Shown here: positions 1 to 8,128 of the stretch, piece after piece
How the letters are laid out: each line of letters begins with the position of its first letter
Numbering within the stretch: the stretch's first letter is position 1
Source: Porticoccus sp963974675
GTDB lineage: Bacteria > Pseudomonadota > Gammaproteobacteria > Pseudomonadales > Porticoccaceae
Direction of reading: 5' to 3'
Assembly (NCBI GenBank): GCA_963974675.1
Contig: CAXBDQ010000001.1
Coordinates: 218,334-282,333 of the forward strand
DNA length: 64,000 nucleotides
The notes under the pieces: model-generated
Told to the model about the DNA's origin: nothing
What the model saw: only the letters and a program-made list of their open reading frames with translations
Database searches by the model: none
Program-made: the position numbers and the translations under genes

Positions 1-192
1 TCTGTCAAAGTCCATTGGGGTTTAGCGGACCCATCTAAGGTTGAGGGCAGTGATACAACAAAAGCTCAAGCTTTTCGTAAAACCATTGATGAAATCCAGC
101 AGAGGGTCATCCAGTTATTAGCACTAGAATCGGAACAGTTGACACAGGATGAGCTGCGTTCAGCCCTTAACCAATTAGGGGCAGTGTCATAA
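1..192 (+). CDS. arsC: Arsenate reductase ArsC (LMW-phosphatase type), C-terminal part
   Basis: Only the last 63 residues are inside the window. They contain VHWGLADPSKVEG followed by a helix rich in Q and R, which matches the C-terminus of thioredoxin-coupled, low-molecular-weight phosphatase-fold arsenate reductases. These enzymes reduce arsenate to arsenite in the cytoplasm. The catalytic Cys motif lies upstream of the window and was not seen. The TAA stop shares its last A with the ATG of arsH (TAATG), so the two genes are translationally coupled, which supports an ars operon. A different LMW-phosphatase paralogue cannot be excluded from the fragment alone, but the arsH partner makes ArsC the best call. 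Confidence 0.8.
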   Translation, partial: SVKVHWGLADPSKVEGSDTTKAQAFRKTIDEIQQRVIQLLALESEQLTQDELRSALNQLGAVS

Positions 193-914
193 TGACCATC
201 AGTGATATCAGTTTACCCAATGTGGACCACGATCAATTTTATGAACCCAAACAGTCTGATTTCAAACAACCAGAATCTGCTCACAAACCGCGCATTCTGT
301 TGTTATACGGCTCTTTACGTGAACGCTCATATAGCCGACTAGTCATAGAAGAATGTGCCAGACTGTTAAAACACATGGGAGCAGAAACTCGCATCTACAA
401 CCCCTCGGGCTTGCCATTACCTGATGACAATGCCGATGGCGACCACCCCAAAGTTAGGGAACTTCGGGAATTCATGACGTGGTCAGAAGGGCATGTATGG
501 TGCTCACCCGAGCGTCACGGCTCCATGACCGCCATTATGAAAGCCCAGCTTGACTGGGTGCCACTGACACTCGGTGCGGTTAGACCCACCCAGGGGAAAA
601 CCTTGGCGGTCATGCAGGTGTCCGGGGGATCTCAATCCTTTAATGCCGTCAATCAGATGCGGGTACTGGGCCGCTGGATGAGGATGATCGCCATCCCCAA
701 TCAATCCTCCGTCGCCAAAGCATTTCTAGAATTTGAAGATAATGGACGAATGAAACCCTCGGCTTACTACAACCGCATCGTCGATGTAATGGAAGAGCTA
801 ATGAAGTTCACCCTGCTGATTCGAGGTCAACAGGGATATCTAGTGGACCGTTATTCCGAACGGGTGGAAACTGCCGAACAACAAAGTCAACGGGTGAATC
901 AGCGTTCTATCTAA
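192..914 (+). CDS. arsH: ArsH, NADPH-dependent FMN reductase of arsenic resistance
   Basis: 240 residues, the usual ArsH length. The flavodoxin-like fold is marked by LLYGSLRERSYSR near residue 37 (FMN phosphate-binding loop) and by the SPERHGSMTAIMKAQLDW segment around residue 105, both characteristic of ArsH. Family members oxidise trivalent organoarsenicals or reduce quinones and metals using NADPH. The start codon overlaps the arsC stop by one base. The last codons and stop lie within a 10-bp inverted repeat (900-927) that probably ends the transcript. Identification is firm; the physiological substrate is not deducible. Confidence 0.95.
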   Translation: MTISDISLPNVDHDQFYEPKQSDFKQPESAHKPRILLLYGSLRERSYSRLVIEECARLLKHMGAETRIYNPSGLPLPDDNADGDHPKVRELREFMTWSEGHVWCSPERHGSMTAIMKAQLDWVPLTLGAVRPTQGKTLAVMQVSGGSQSFNAVNQMRVLGRWMRMIAIPNQSSVAKAFLEFEDNGRMKPSAYYNRIVDVMEELMKFTLLIRGQQGYLVDRYSERVETAEQQSQRVNQRSI

Positions 915-927
915 AGGTAGAACGCTG
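900..927. terminator. Inverted repeat spanning the arsH stop codon
   Basis: CAGCGTTCTA and TAGAACGCTG form a perfect 10-bp stem, with the arsH TAA in the loop. It sits between convergent arsH and bdhA and could stop transcription from both sides. There is no U-tract on either side, so it may instead protect mRNA 3' ends. Confidence 0.45.
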
Positions 928-941
928 TACAAACCAACAAA

Positions 942-1739
942 CTACTGTGCAGTCCAACCACCATCTATCGGTAGGCTAATTCCAGTAATTGTCGCTGCCG
1001 CATCGGAACACAGGAACAACGCCAGGTCACCCAGAGATGAAGGTGGCGTTGCCTTGGGCATCGGCTGCTTCTCGACAATTACGCTACGCTTACCTTCTTC
1101 GAGACTCACCCCATCTCGATCAGCCCGCGCCTGAAACTGTGCGGCTACGAGATGAGTATCTACCCAACCTGGGCAGATCGCATTAACTGTCACACCCTTA
1201 TCCGCATTTTCTAGAGCAACCACCTTGGTCAACCCCACAATGCCATGTTTGGCTGCTACATAGGCGGCTTTATTTAAAGAGGCGACTAACCCATGTACAG
1301 AGGCAATATTAATAATTCGCCCCCAACCACGCTGCTGCATACCGGAGATCAACAACCTTGTGGTGTGAAATGCAGAACTTAGGTTAATCCCGATAATGGC
1401 ATCCCACTTTGCTACTGGAAATTCTTCAATAGGGGCGGTGAACTGGATACCCGCATTGTTGATAAGAATATCCACGCCACCAAATTTTTCCACAGACACC
1501 GCTACTAGCTCTTCATTGCCTTCAGCCGTAGAAATATCCGCACCACTGAATAGACACTGAACATCATATTGCTGTTCGAAGTCCTGTCGCAGTGTCTCAC
1601 CCTCTGTTGGGTCCATTAAGCCATGCAATACGACATTGGCACCCGCTTCAGCCAGCTTTGATGCCATAGCATGGCCAATTCCACTGGTGGATCCGGTGAC
1701 TAATGCTGTTTTTCCTGCCAACAGTTTACCCGACAACAT
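942..1739 (-). CDS. bdhA: 3-hydroxybutyrate dehydrogenase (SDR family)
   Basis: 265 residues. Classical short-chain dehydrogenase: TGSTSGIG NAD-binding loop near residue 16, NNAG near residue 92, and the catalytic YVAAK motif near residue 158 with Ser upstream (IINIASVHG). The sequence AAKHGIVGLTKVVALE and the C-terminal LPIDGGWTAQ are typical of BdhA, which interconverts (R)-3-hydroxybutyrate and acetoacetate with NAD. The ATG at 1739 follows a GAGGG ribosome site. It is downstream of scoA-scoB, so the set can turn 3-hydroxybutyrate into acetoacetyl-CoA; a terminator-like hairpin separates it from scoB. Confidence 0.9.
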   Translation of the reverse strand: MLSGKLLAGKTALVTGSTSGIGHAMASKLAEAGANVVLHGLMDPTEGETLRQDFEQQYDVQCLFSGADISTAEGNEELVAVSVEKFGGVDILINNAGIQFTAPIEEFPVAKWDAIIGINLSSAFHTTRLLISGMQQRGWGRIINIASVHGLVASLNKAAYVAAKHGIVGLTKVVALENADKGVTVNAICPGWVDTHLVAAQFQARADRDGVSLEEGKRSVIVEKQPMPKATPPSSLGDLALFLCSDAAATITGISLPIDGGWTAQ

Positions 1740-1831
1740 AATGTTTCCCTCGATAATAGAAAGTTTCTAATGGCTCATTACACGCTACAGGTGAAAATTA
1801 GAAAATACGACCTAACATGATAAAACCGAAT

Positions 1832-1868
1832 AAAAAAAGGCCCCTTAATTTGGGAGCCTTTTTTTTAT
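1832..1868. terminator. Bidirectional rho-independent terminator between scoB and bdhA
   Basis: A-rich tract, then AAGGCCCC, a short AT loop, GGGAGCCTT and a long T-run. The stem (1837-1860) has one mismatch, and each strand ends in a T-run of seven or more. It lies downstream of scoB and upstream of bdhA on the minus strand, so it would reduce read-through into bdhA. Confidence 0.75.
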
Positions 1869-1881
1869 ACAGTCCGAGATT

Positions 1882-2538
1882 TCAAAATTCCATCTCTGGA
1901 ACATGGTCAGGAACAACCAGTTCACCCGCAGTTTTCTCTATAATTTCTTCTACAGATACACCGGGTGCACGCTCAACCAGATGGAACTTGCCATCATAGA
2001 TTTCCAGATAAGCCAGGTCAGTCAAAACCTGCTTAATGCAACCAGCTCCCGTTAACGGCAACGTACATTCTGGTAACAATTTGGAATTACCGTATTTGTC
2101 AGCGTGGGTCATGGTCACAATAATATTATCTGCACCAGCCACCAAATCCATTGCGCCACCCATACCTTTGATGAGCTTGCCTGGAATCATCCAAGAAGCA
2201 ATGCCACCTTTGGCGTCCACTTCAAAAGCACCAAGGACAGTCAAGTCCACGTGGCCGCCACGAATCATGGCAAACGACTCCGCTGATGAAAAAATTGATG
2301 CACCCTTAGCCGTTGTTACTGTCTGCTTACCAGCATTAATCAAATCAGCATCGACTTCATCTTCTGTGGGGTATGGCCCCATGCCCAGCAGTCCATTCTC
2401 AGACTGCAACATAACTTCAATACCCTCAGGAACATGGTTTGCTACCAAGGTAGGAATACCAATGCCCAAATTAACGTAATAACCATCCTGTAACTCACGG
2501 GCAATACGGATAGCCATTTGATCACGAGAAAGTGCCAT
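1882..2538 (-). CDS. scoB: 3-oxoacid CoA-transferase subunit B
   Basis: 218 residues, the normal length of the beta subunit of succinyl-CoA:3-ketoacid (acetoacetate) CoA-transferase. The SENGLLGMGP motif near residue 46 carries the catalytic glutamate that forms the enzyme-CoA thioester, and VNLGIGIPTLVANHVP is the family glycine-rich segment. It lies 14 bp downstream of scoA with its own GGAGAG site, so the two subunits are co-expressed. The enzyme moves CoA from succinyl-CoA to acetoacetate, the step after BdhA in ketone-body or PHB-derived carbon use. Confidence 0.95.
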   Translation of the reverse strand: MALSRDQMAIRIARELQDGYYVNLGIGIPTLVANHVPEGIEVMLQSENGLLGMGPYPTEDEVDADLINAGKQTVTTAKGASIFSSAESFAMIRGGHVDLTVLGAFEVDAKGGIASWMIPGKLIKGMGGAMDLVAGADNIIVTMTHADKYGNSKLLPECTLPLTGAGCIKQVLTDLAYLEIYDGKFHLVERAPGVSVEEIIEKTAGELVVPDHVPEMEF

Positions 2539-2552
2539 TATTGTCTCTCCTG

Positions 2553-3254
2553 TTAGCCTTCGCGGACGGTACGTATTTCAATACGTTTTTCAAAAGTACC
2601 CTGAATCAGACGGTCTACGTAGATTCCAGGGGTATGAATCTGAGCTGGATCCAGCTCACCCGGCTCTACAATTTCCTCCACTTCCATCACTGTAATCTTG
2701 CCCGCGGTGGCAGCCATTGGATTAAAGTTCTGGGCAGTGTGGCGGTAAATAGCATTGCCATAACGGTCTGCTTTCCACGCTTTCACAATAGCGAAATCAC
2801 CGGTAACAGATTCCTCAAGAATATATTTCCGACCATTGAATTCACGAACGTCTTTGCCCTTAGCGATATCAGTGCCATATCCAGTCGCGGTATAGAATGC
2901 AGGAATTCCCGCACCGCCAGCACGCATTTTCTCAGCCAAAGTACCTTGAGGCGTCAATTCTACTTCCAAAACTCCGGATAAAAGCTGCTCTTCAAACAAC
3001 TTATTCTCACCCACATAAGAAGACACCATCTTCTTGATTTGACGGTCGTCTAGTAAAATGCCAAGACCAAGACCATCGCAACCACAATTGTTGGAAACAA
3101 TAGTCAGCTCTTTAGTACCCATCTTCTTGATCTCTTTAATCAAGTTTTCAGGAATACCACAAATGCCAAAACCGCCAGCAATTACGGTCATGCCATCTTC
3201 CAGACCCGCCATCGCTTCTTCGTAGGTGTTTACCACCTTATCGAAACCCGCCAT
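2553..3254 (-). CDS. scoA: 3-oxoacid CoA-transferase subunit A
   Basis: 233 residues from the ATG at 3254, which has a good GAGGAG site eight bases upstream; a TTG two codons earlier is less likely. GGFGICGIPENLI near residue 28 is the CoA-transferase family I alpha-subunit signature, and SNNCGCDGLGLG follows. It pairs with ScoB as the heteromeric acetoacetate CoA-transferase. It is first in the minus-strand unit and divergent from a LysR gene that is the obvious regulator candidate. Confidence 0.95.
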   Translation of the reverse strand: MAGFDKVVNTYEEAMAGLEDGMTVIAGGFGICGIPENLIKEIKKMGTKELTIVSNNCGCDGLGLGILLDDRQIKKMVSSYVGENKLFEEQLLSGVLEVELTPQGTLAEKMRAGGAGIPAFYTATGYGTDIAKGKDVREFNGRKYILEESVTGDFAIVKAWKADRYGNAIYRHTAQNFNPMAATAGKITVMEVEEIVEPGELDPAQIHTPGIYVDRLIQGTFEKRIEIRTVREG

Positions 3255-3384
3255 GAACAAAACTCCTCATTAATTATTGTATTACCTCTAGGTACTACAC
3301 CAACAGGTATGAGTCCCAAAGACCTTCACTCAAAAGCTTATAATCACAGAGCTTTCAATTAAGTCTTGCAAAACGTCGGTAAGC

Positions 3385-3396
3385 ATCCTATAGGAT
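3385..3396. promoter_or_regulatory. Palindrome in the scoA/LysR divergent promoter region
   Basis: ATCCTATAGGAT is a perfect 12-bp palindrome in the roughly 200-bp gap between divergent scoA and the LysR gene. LysR proteins bind short dyads in such gaps and often autoregulate. Assignment as an operator is inference only. Confidence 0.3.
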
Positions 3397-3459
3397 AATA
3401 TATTTATCAAGCGTAAAATTTTAATAGTTTAATTGGCAATACTTATAAATAGAGCCTGT

Positions 3460-4353
3460 ATGGACATAACGATTAAACAACTTAAAGCATTTGTGGCTGT
3501 CGCCCAAACCCGCAATTTTGCCGAGGCTGGAGAGCGGCTCCATTTATCACAACCCGCTCTCAGCATTGCGATAAAAAACATGGAAAGAATCGTCGGCGGA
3601 CAACTACTATCTCGCACCACACGGACTCTGTCTCTAAGCCCGGAAGGTGAGGACTTTCTTCCTGTCGCACAACGCCTGCTCGCCGACTGGGACAACGCCC
3701 TGACGGATTTACACAACCTGTTTGCCATGCACCGCGGCAAACTAACCATTGCCACCATGGCTTCTTTCTCTATTAGCCAATTACCCAAAGCGTTGTCACA
3801 TTATCGAGTCCAGCATCCAGACATCAACATTGCCATACAGGATGTGATCGCTGAAAGTGTAGTAGATCTGGTAAGAAAGGGAAGGGTCGAAGTTGGCGTC
3901 ACCTTTGACCCGGAAGAATCTGAAGACCTTAATTTTGAACCCCTGTTCGAAGACCGGCTTCTTTTGGTTACCCCGAAGAAACACCCCCTACTGGAAATTC
4001 AAAACATCACCTGGAAAGATCTGCAGGATTACCCTTTTATTGCATTACAACGTCCCTCGGCCATGCGTCAGATGGTGGACGACGCAACCCTTGCCAGAGG
4101 TATACAACTGAATGTAGAGATAGAAGCAAATCAACTGGCCTCTATTAGCTCAATGGTCGTCAATGGCTTAGGTATCAGTGTGATGCCGTCCCTCACCATT
4201 CAACAGATGGAAACGCAAGGACTGGAGTGTCGAGCATTAACACATCCCACAGTAACGCGTCGAGTCGGTATCCTTACCCGTCGACGTTACCCTCTTTCCG
4301 CCGCAGCCAAGGCCATGGTACAAACCTTAAAACACCAGATCACAACACCCTAG
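3460..4353 (+). CDS. LysR-family transcriptional regulator
   Basis: 297 residues from the ATG at 3460. The N-terminal winged helix-turn-helix starts MDITIKQLKAFVAVAQTRNF and contains LHLSQPALSIAIKNME, the LysR recognition helix region. A periplasmic-binding-protein-like effector domain fills residues 90-290. A TTG nine codons upstream opens the same frame but is not needed. It is divergent from scoA-scoB, so it probably controls ketone-body utilisation genes; the inducer is unknown. The C-terminus is complete, with no sign of decay. Confidence 0.9.
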   Translation: MDITIKQLKAFVAVAQTRNFAEAGERLHLSQPALSIAIKNMERIVGGQLLSRTTRTLSLSPEGEDFLPVAQRLLADWDNALTDLHNLFAMHRGKLTIATMASFSISQLPKALSHYRVQHPDINIAIQDVIAESVVDLVRKGRVEVGVTFDPEESEDLNFEPLFEDRLLLVTPKKHPLLEIQNITWKDLQDYPFIALQRPSAMRQMVDDATLARGIQLNVEIEANQLASISSMVVNGLGISVMPSLTIQQMETQGLECRALTHPTVTRRVGILTRRRYPLSAAAKAMVQTLKHQITTP

Positions 4354-4494
4354 AAAAGAATTGTACTGAAAACAGTGATACCTTTCCCCTTATTGATGAG
4401 GTCTGCACCAAGGGCATAAAAACAACCGCAACTGACGCACGAAAAAAAATCTGATAGTGTGTGCGACCTACTTTAAATAACCGAACGAAATCAC

Positions 4495-4899
4495 ATGAGC
4501 CAAGAACAAACTGACGCCAACATGAACCCAGCAGAACTCTATCGCGAAGAGATTTTTACCGACCAAAAAATTGGCACTATTCGACGCTTAACGCCCGTAA
4601 CACCTGAAGGTGAAGTTGATACCCATCGCGAAGTATTGTACTCAGGGTCAACTCAAGTAATGACGCCCATGGGAGCCTTACCCATCAACTTTAATCTTGA
4701 GGCCAGCACCATTGGTGAAGCGGCTGAAAAATTTGGCCCTGAGGCAGAATTGGCCTTTGAACGCACTGCCAAAGAGCTAGAAGAAATGCGCCGTGAACAA
4801 GCCTCCAAAATTGTGGTGCCCGGACAGGAAGGCGGCATGGGAGGAATCGGTGGCATGGGAGGAAAGGGTGGCCTGCCTGGCAGCGGTATTATTACCTAA
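4495..4899 (+). CDS. Conserved hypothetical protein with Gly/Met-rich tail
   Basis: 134 residues, no signal peptide or membrane segment. The central part (residues 20-75) resembles a conserved hypothetical cytoplasmic protein I recall from pseudomonads and relatives: LYREEIFTDQKIGTIRRLTPV, then VLYSGSTQVMTPMGALPINF. A helical stretch follows (GEAAEKFGPEAELAFERT), then a low-complexity tail of repeated GGMGGIGGMGGKGG. Glycine-rich tails of this kind are flexible and may mediate contacts. Function is unknown. It stands alone between a LysR gene and yaeQ. Confidence 0.75.
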   Translation: MSQEQTDANMNPAELYREEIFTDQKIGTIRRLTPVTPEGEVDTHREVLYSGSTQVMTPMGALPINFNLEASTIGEAAEKFGPEAELAFERTAKELEEMRREQASKIVVPGQEGGMGGIGGMGGKGGLPGSGIIT

Positions 4900-4938
4900 G
4901 AACGCAGCTCACCGACGTTAACCAAGCACACTAGTTGT

Positions 4939-4965
4939 TGCCCCGATGGAATCATCCTTGGGGCA
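4939..4965. terminator. Hairpin downstream of the Gly-rich hypothetical gene
   Basis: TGCCCC and GGGGCA pair around an inner GAT/ATC helix, 40 bp after the stop codon at 4899. There is no T-run, so intrinsic termination is uncertain. Confidence 0.35.
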
Positions 4966-5025
4966 GCCTTCCACCCTCAATCCATCACTCCTCCACGCTT
5001 ACCCCCTCAACAGCAGACAACACTT

Positions 5026-5574
5026 ATGGCACAAAAAGCCACTGTTTTTAAAGTCGACCTTCAGGTTTCCGACATGGATCGGAGCTATTTTCAGTCACAC
5101 TCATTAACCGTCGCCCGGCACCCTTCTGAAACCGATGAGCGCATGATGGTTAGGCTACTGGCCTTTGCTCTGAATGCTGACGAAAATCTCCAATTTACAA
5201 AAGGCTTGTCCTCCGATAACGAGCCAGACCTTTGGCTAAAAAACCTTCATGGCGGCATTGAACACTGGATTGAAGTGGGCTTACCGGATGAACGCCGTAT
5301 TCGTAAAGGCTGCAACCAAGCCGAGCAGGTGGCTATTTATACCTACGGAGAACGCACCGCACCCATTTGGTGGAAAAATATCGAGGGGGATCTTACCCGC
5401 TTTGACAACATCTCTATCTATTACCTGCAGCCAGAAGACACTACAGCAATAGCCGCTATGGCCGGACGCAATATGTCATTGCAAGCGACGATTCAAGACG
5501 GCGACATTTGGTTGGGGGGAGAAAATAATACGATTATGATTTCACCGGAAACTTGGAAAACGAACAACCCTTAA
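5026..5574 (+). CDS. yaeQ: YaeQ family protein
   Basis: 182 residues, standard YaeQ length. Conserved features: FKVDLQVSDMDRSYFQSHSLTVARHPSETDERMMVRLLAFAL at the start (seen as several blocks), then EPDLWLKNLHGGIEHWIEVGLPDERRIRKG (two blocks), and AIYTYG. The E..PDLW...IEHWIEVG...R core is the PD-(D/E)XK nuclease-like fold reported for the family. Its role is not settled; E. coli YaeQ was linked to suppression of RfaH loss. Its 3' end overlaps that of the convergent DUF2288 gene by four bases. Confidence 0.9.
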   Translation: MAQKATVFKVDLQVSDMDRSYFQSHSLTVARHPSETDERMMVRLLAFALNADENLQFTKGLSSDNEPDLWLKNLHGGIEHWIEVGLPDERRIRKGCNQAEQVAIYTYGERTAPIWWKNIEGDLTRFDNISIYYLQPEDTTAIAAMAGRNMSLQATIQDGDIWLGGENNTIMISPETWKTNNP

Positions 5575-5891
5575 ATGACGGCTTCAGCGTCTGAATTTTT
5601 TATTGGCTTAGCTTTTATTGGCTGAACTAGCACCCATGGCTTGACGACCAGGGACCACACAGTTGCGCCAGCTTCCAACCACTCAATAGCTTGGTCGTCA
5701 CTCACCTGACCCACAGCTTCACTGGCCATCCACTGCTCCATTTTCATCTTATTGTCGTGGCATATCTCCATAGCTACATCAATAAGATCAAGGTCTGGTG
5801 ATACATAAATTGTCGTGCCATTAGCAAAAAACCGCTCCAATTCCTTCCAGGGAATTTTTGCCGTTTCAGCATTCAATTCTTCTCGCTGCAT
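5571..5891 (-). CDS. DUF2288 domain-containing protein
   Basis: 106 residues, soluble. The body from ETAKIPWKELERFFANGT through DLDLIDVAMEI and W(M)ASEAVGQVSDDQAIEW to WSLVVKPWVLVQ matches the small uncharacterised DUF2288 family common in proteobacteria. No catalytic residues can be proposed. It is convergent with yaeQ, sharing four 3' bases, and lies immediately upstream of the BaiN-like gene on the same strand (55 bp), so the two may be co-transcribed. Confidence 0.8.
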   Translation of the reverse strand: MQREELNAETAKIPWKELERFFANGTTIYVSPDLDLIDVAMEICHDNKMKMEQWMASEAVGQVSDDQAIEWLEAGATVWSLVVKPWVLVQPIKAKPIKNSDAEAVI

Positions 5892-5946
5892 ACATAAGCC
5901 CTAAATAATAATATCTAAAATGAAGCCAAAAAATTCTTTGAAGATT

Positions 5947-7143
5947 TTATGCTACCTGTCCGGCGGCATATCCTGAAGCCCATGCCCATTGGAAGTTAAA
6001 CCCACCAAGATGTCCGGTGACATCCAACACTTCACCGACAAAATATAAACCAGCCTGCCTTTGACTCTCCATAGTTTTGGAGGAAATTTCACCAGTATCT
6101 ACACCACCAAGTGTCACCTCTGCCGTACGATAACCTTCGGTACCCGATGGTTTTAATTCCCAGCAATGCATTTTACCGGAGAGGTCCGCCAATAATAGAT
6201 CTGGCAGTTCGGCTAATGGCTTTTCTGCCTGCTCTGGCCACCATAATTCTTCTAATTCCAACACCAGTTTACGTGGCAACAACGGGGATAACACTGTCCG
6301 CAATAAGGCCTTGGGCTGCTCAGCCTTTTGTTGGGCCAGATAATCCAAACAAATCATCGATGGCAATAAATCCACCTGTACAGATTGCCCCTCACGCCAG
6401 TAACTGGAGATCTGCAATACTGCCGGACCACTTAAACCTCGATGAGTAAACAAAATATTCTCTGAAAATGCCTGCTTGCCCACGGTGATACAGGCAGGGA
6501 CAGAAACACCAGATAATTTTTCGGACAACAACTTAAAACCATCGGTAAAGATAAATGGCACCAGAGCGGGCCGGAGTGGTACCAATGTGTGGCCAAATTG
6601 TTCAGCCAATCGGTAGCCAAAGTCAGAACCACCTAATGTCGGCACCGACAGCCCACCAGAGGCCACCACCAATGAATTTGCCACTATTTCTCCATGACTG
6701 GTTTGTAGCTTATAGCTGCCGCCAAAATCTTTCTGGACCTCACAATTCTTAACCGCACATTGGGTTTTCAGGGTTACACCTGCATGTTCCGCTTCATTCA
6801 ATAACATCTCGAGAATATCTTTCGACGAGTTATCGCAAAATAACTGGCCAAGGGTTTTCTCGTGGTAAGCAATATGATGTTTCTGCACCAGTTCTATAAA
6901 ATCCCACTGGGTATAACGACTCAACGCAGATTTACAAAAGTGTGGGTTATCTGACAGAAAATTATCCGGTTCAACATACAGATTTGTGAAATTACAGCGA
7001 CCACCACCGGACATCAGAATTTTCTTGCCCGGTTTATTAGCGCAGTCCAGCACCAATACCCGTCGACCTCGCTTGCCCGCCGTGATAGCGCACATAAGGC
7101 CCGCAGCTCCTGCGCCTACAACCACCACATCCCAAGTATTCAA
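5947..7143 (-). CDS. BaiN/YhiN-like NAD(P)/FAD-dependent oxidoreductase (HI0933 family)
   Basis: 398 residues. The N-terminal Rossmann dinucleotide site is VVVVGAGAAGLMCAI, followed by the family signature KKILMSGGGRCNFTN near residue 42. The C-terminal GGVDTGEI and GFNFQWAWASGYAAG close the FAD site, as in HI0933/YhiN flavoproteins. The substrate is unknown in most members; some gut relatives act on bile acids, which should not be assumed here. The start is a TTG with GAGATGG upstream; no ATG lies close enough to be an alternative. It is complete. Confidence 0.88.
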   Translation of the reverse strand: MNTWDVVVVGAGAAGLMCAITAGKRGRRVLVLDCANKPGKKILMSGGGRCNFTNLYVEPDNFLSDNPHFCKSALSRYTQWDFIELVQKHHIAYHEKTLGQLFCDNSSKDILEMLLNEAEHAGVTLKTQCAVKNCEVQKDFGGSYKLQTSHGEIVANSLVVASGGLSVPTLGGSDFGYRLAEQFGHTLVPLRPALVPFIFTDGFKLLSEKLSGVSVPACITVGKQAFSENILFTHRGLSGPAVLQISSYWREGQSVQVDLLPSMICLDYLAQQKAEQPKALLRTVLSPLLPRKLVLELEELWWPEQAEKPLAELPDLLLADLSGKMHCWELKPSGTEGYRTAEVTLGGVDTGEISSKTMESQRQAGLYFVGEVLDVTGHLGGFNFQWAWASGYAAGQVA

Positions 7144-7271
7144 ATAGCCATCTCAACCTAAAATCAGACAGTGCGCATTCTATAAGCCAGAGACACAAGG
7201 TACTATAGCCGCCCTTCTTTATTTGACCTGGCTTGTTTAACAGGACCAACTGACTTATTGGGAATATCAAC

Positions 7272-7553
7272 ATGTTTAAAATGAATGAGTACTTTGACGG
7301 CCAGGTGGCATCCATCGGCTTTCAGACTGCAACCCTTCCTGCCACTGTAGGTGTGATGGCACCGGGAGAATATGAATTCAGTACCAGCGATAAAGAAACC
7401 ATGACGGTTGTTAGCGGTGCACTGACAGTCAAACTCCCCGGTAATACGGAATGGAACACTTATCGTCAAGGTGACAGTTTTGTGGTTCCCGCTGGCGCAA
7501 GCTTCCAGTTAAAAGTGGCGGCGGATACAGCGTATCTTTGCACGTATGAATAA
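7272..7553 (+). CDS. ppnP: Pyrimidine/purine nucleoside phosphorylase PpnP
   Basis: 93 residues, a single cupin barrel. MFKMNEYFDGQVASIGF, GVMAPGEYEFST, TVVSGALTVKLPG and a terminal YLCTYE align with E. coli PpnP (YaiE, formerly DUF1255), which phosphorolyses several nucleosides to free base and ribose-1-phosphate. The ATG has GGGAA eight bases upstream. The last 17 bases of the gene, including its stop codon, are repeated exactly once more directly after the stop. It is monocistronic between opposing neighbours. Confidence 0.92.
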   Translation: MFKMNEYFDGQVASIGFQTATLPATVGVMAPGEYEFSTSDKETMTVVSGALTVKLPGNTEWNTYRQGDSFVVPAGASFQLKVAADTAYLCTYE

Positions 7554-7570
7554 TTTGCACGTATGAATAA
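7537..7570. repeat. Exact 17-bp tandem duplication at the ppnP stop codon
   Basis: TTTGCACGTATGAATAA occurs twice head to tail (7537-7553 and 7554-7570). The first copy encodes the ppnP C-terminus and its stop; the second is non-coding. It looks like a recent slippage event that left the protein unchanged. Confidence 0.95.
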
Positions 7571-7595
7571 ACTTTTCGGGACCAAGCATCCCTAG

Positions 7596-7856
7596 CTATA
7601 AAAAACCTCTGACATACCAGCAGGAGGCTTTCACCTTAAGTCCCTGCTTTTTTGCCCAGTTCAAGCCATGTTTAGCTAACGCTTCAGCATATCCCCGCCC
7701 TCGATATTCAGCTGGCACATAGGTTCGCGTAAAATCAACGGTTTTATCTACCGCAGAAGTCCTCCCGGCTGGCAGCAATTGATATTCTAGTACCGCCTGC
7801 CCCTTTTCCAGTTCTATATAAAACCTAGCCTCATCTGGATTATGGTGAATGTTCAT
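7596..7856 (-). CDS. Small GNAT N-acetyltransferase (YjdJ-like)
   Basis: 86 residues, the length of the minimal GNAT proteins of the YjdJ type. FTRTYVPAEYRGRGYAEALAKHGLNWA contains the acetyl-CoA pyrophosphate loop (RGRGYA near residue 53), and a C-terminal LKVKASCWYV strand follows. The substrate is unknown. Its ATG overlaps the stop of the upstream GIY-YIG gene (ATGA), which in turn overlaps sprT, so the three are translated as a coupled set. Confidence 0.85.
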   Translation of the reverse strand: MNIHHNPDEARFYIELEKGQAVLEYQLLPAGRTSAVDKTVDFTRTYVPAEYRGRGYAEALAKHGLNWAKKQGLKVKASCWYVRGFL

Positions 7857-8128
7857 ATGGTTTTGCTCCCGGCCATTAACTCCAACTTTTGTTCTCGCCG
7901 TAAACGCTTTATCTCTGCCTCTCGTTTCGAGGCACTGCTGCGATCATGCCCCGCTTCCACATACACCACTTTTTCAGGCTTTCTACCCTGAAAATATTTA
8001 GCGCCCTGCTTGCTGGTTAAGTGCTCGTTAAAACGGCGTTCCACATCGGTAGTAATACCTGTGTAAAGCGAGCCATCACTGGCCTGTATCATATAAACAT
8101 GCCAAAAGGGGGCAGCCTTTCCAGTCAC
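7853..8128 (-). CDS. GIY-YIG nuclease family protein (UPF0213-like)
   Basis: 91 residues from a GTG at 8128 that overlaps the sprT TGA (GTGA). An ATG at 8173 in the same frame would overlap sprT by 49 bases and is less likely. VYMIQASDGSLYTGITTDVERR carries the GIY-YIG-like pair (VYMI...LYTGI), followed by the conserved R and H of RRFNEH, then GRKPEKVVY and the Glu of SKREAEIKRL. These match the stand-alone GIY-YIG endonuclease-fold family, whose role is mostly unknown but may be DNA repair. It lies between sprT and a GNAT gene in an overlapping unit. Confidence 0.85.
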   Translation of the reverse strand: MTGKAAPFWHVYMIQASDGSLYTGITTDVERRFNEHLTSKQGAKYFQGRKPEKVVYVEAGHDRSSASKREAEIKRLRREQKLELMAGSKTI

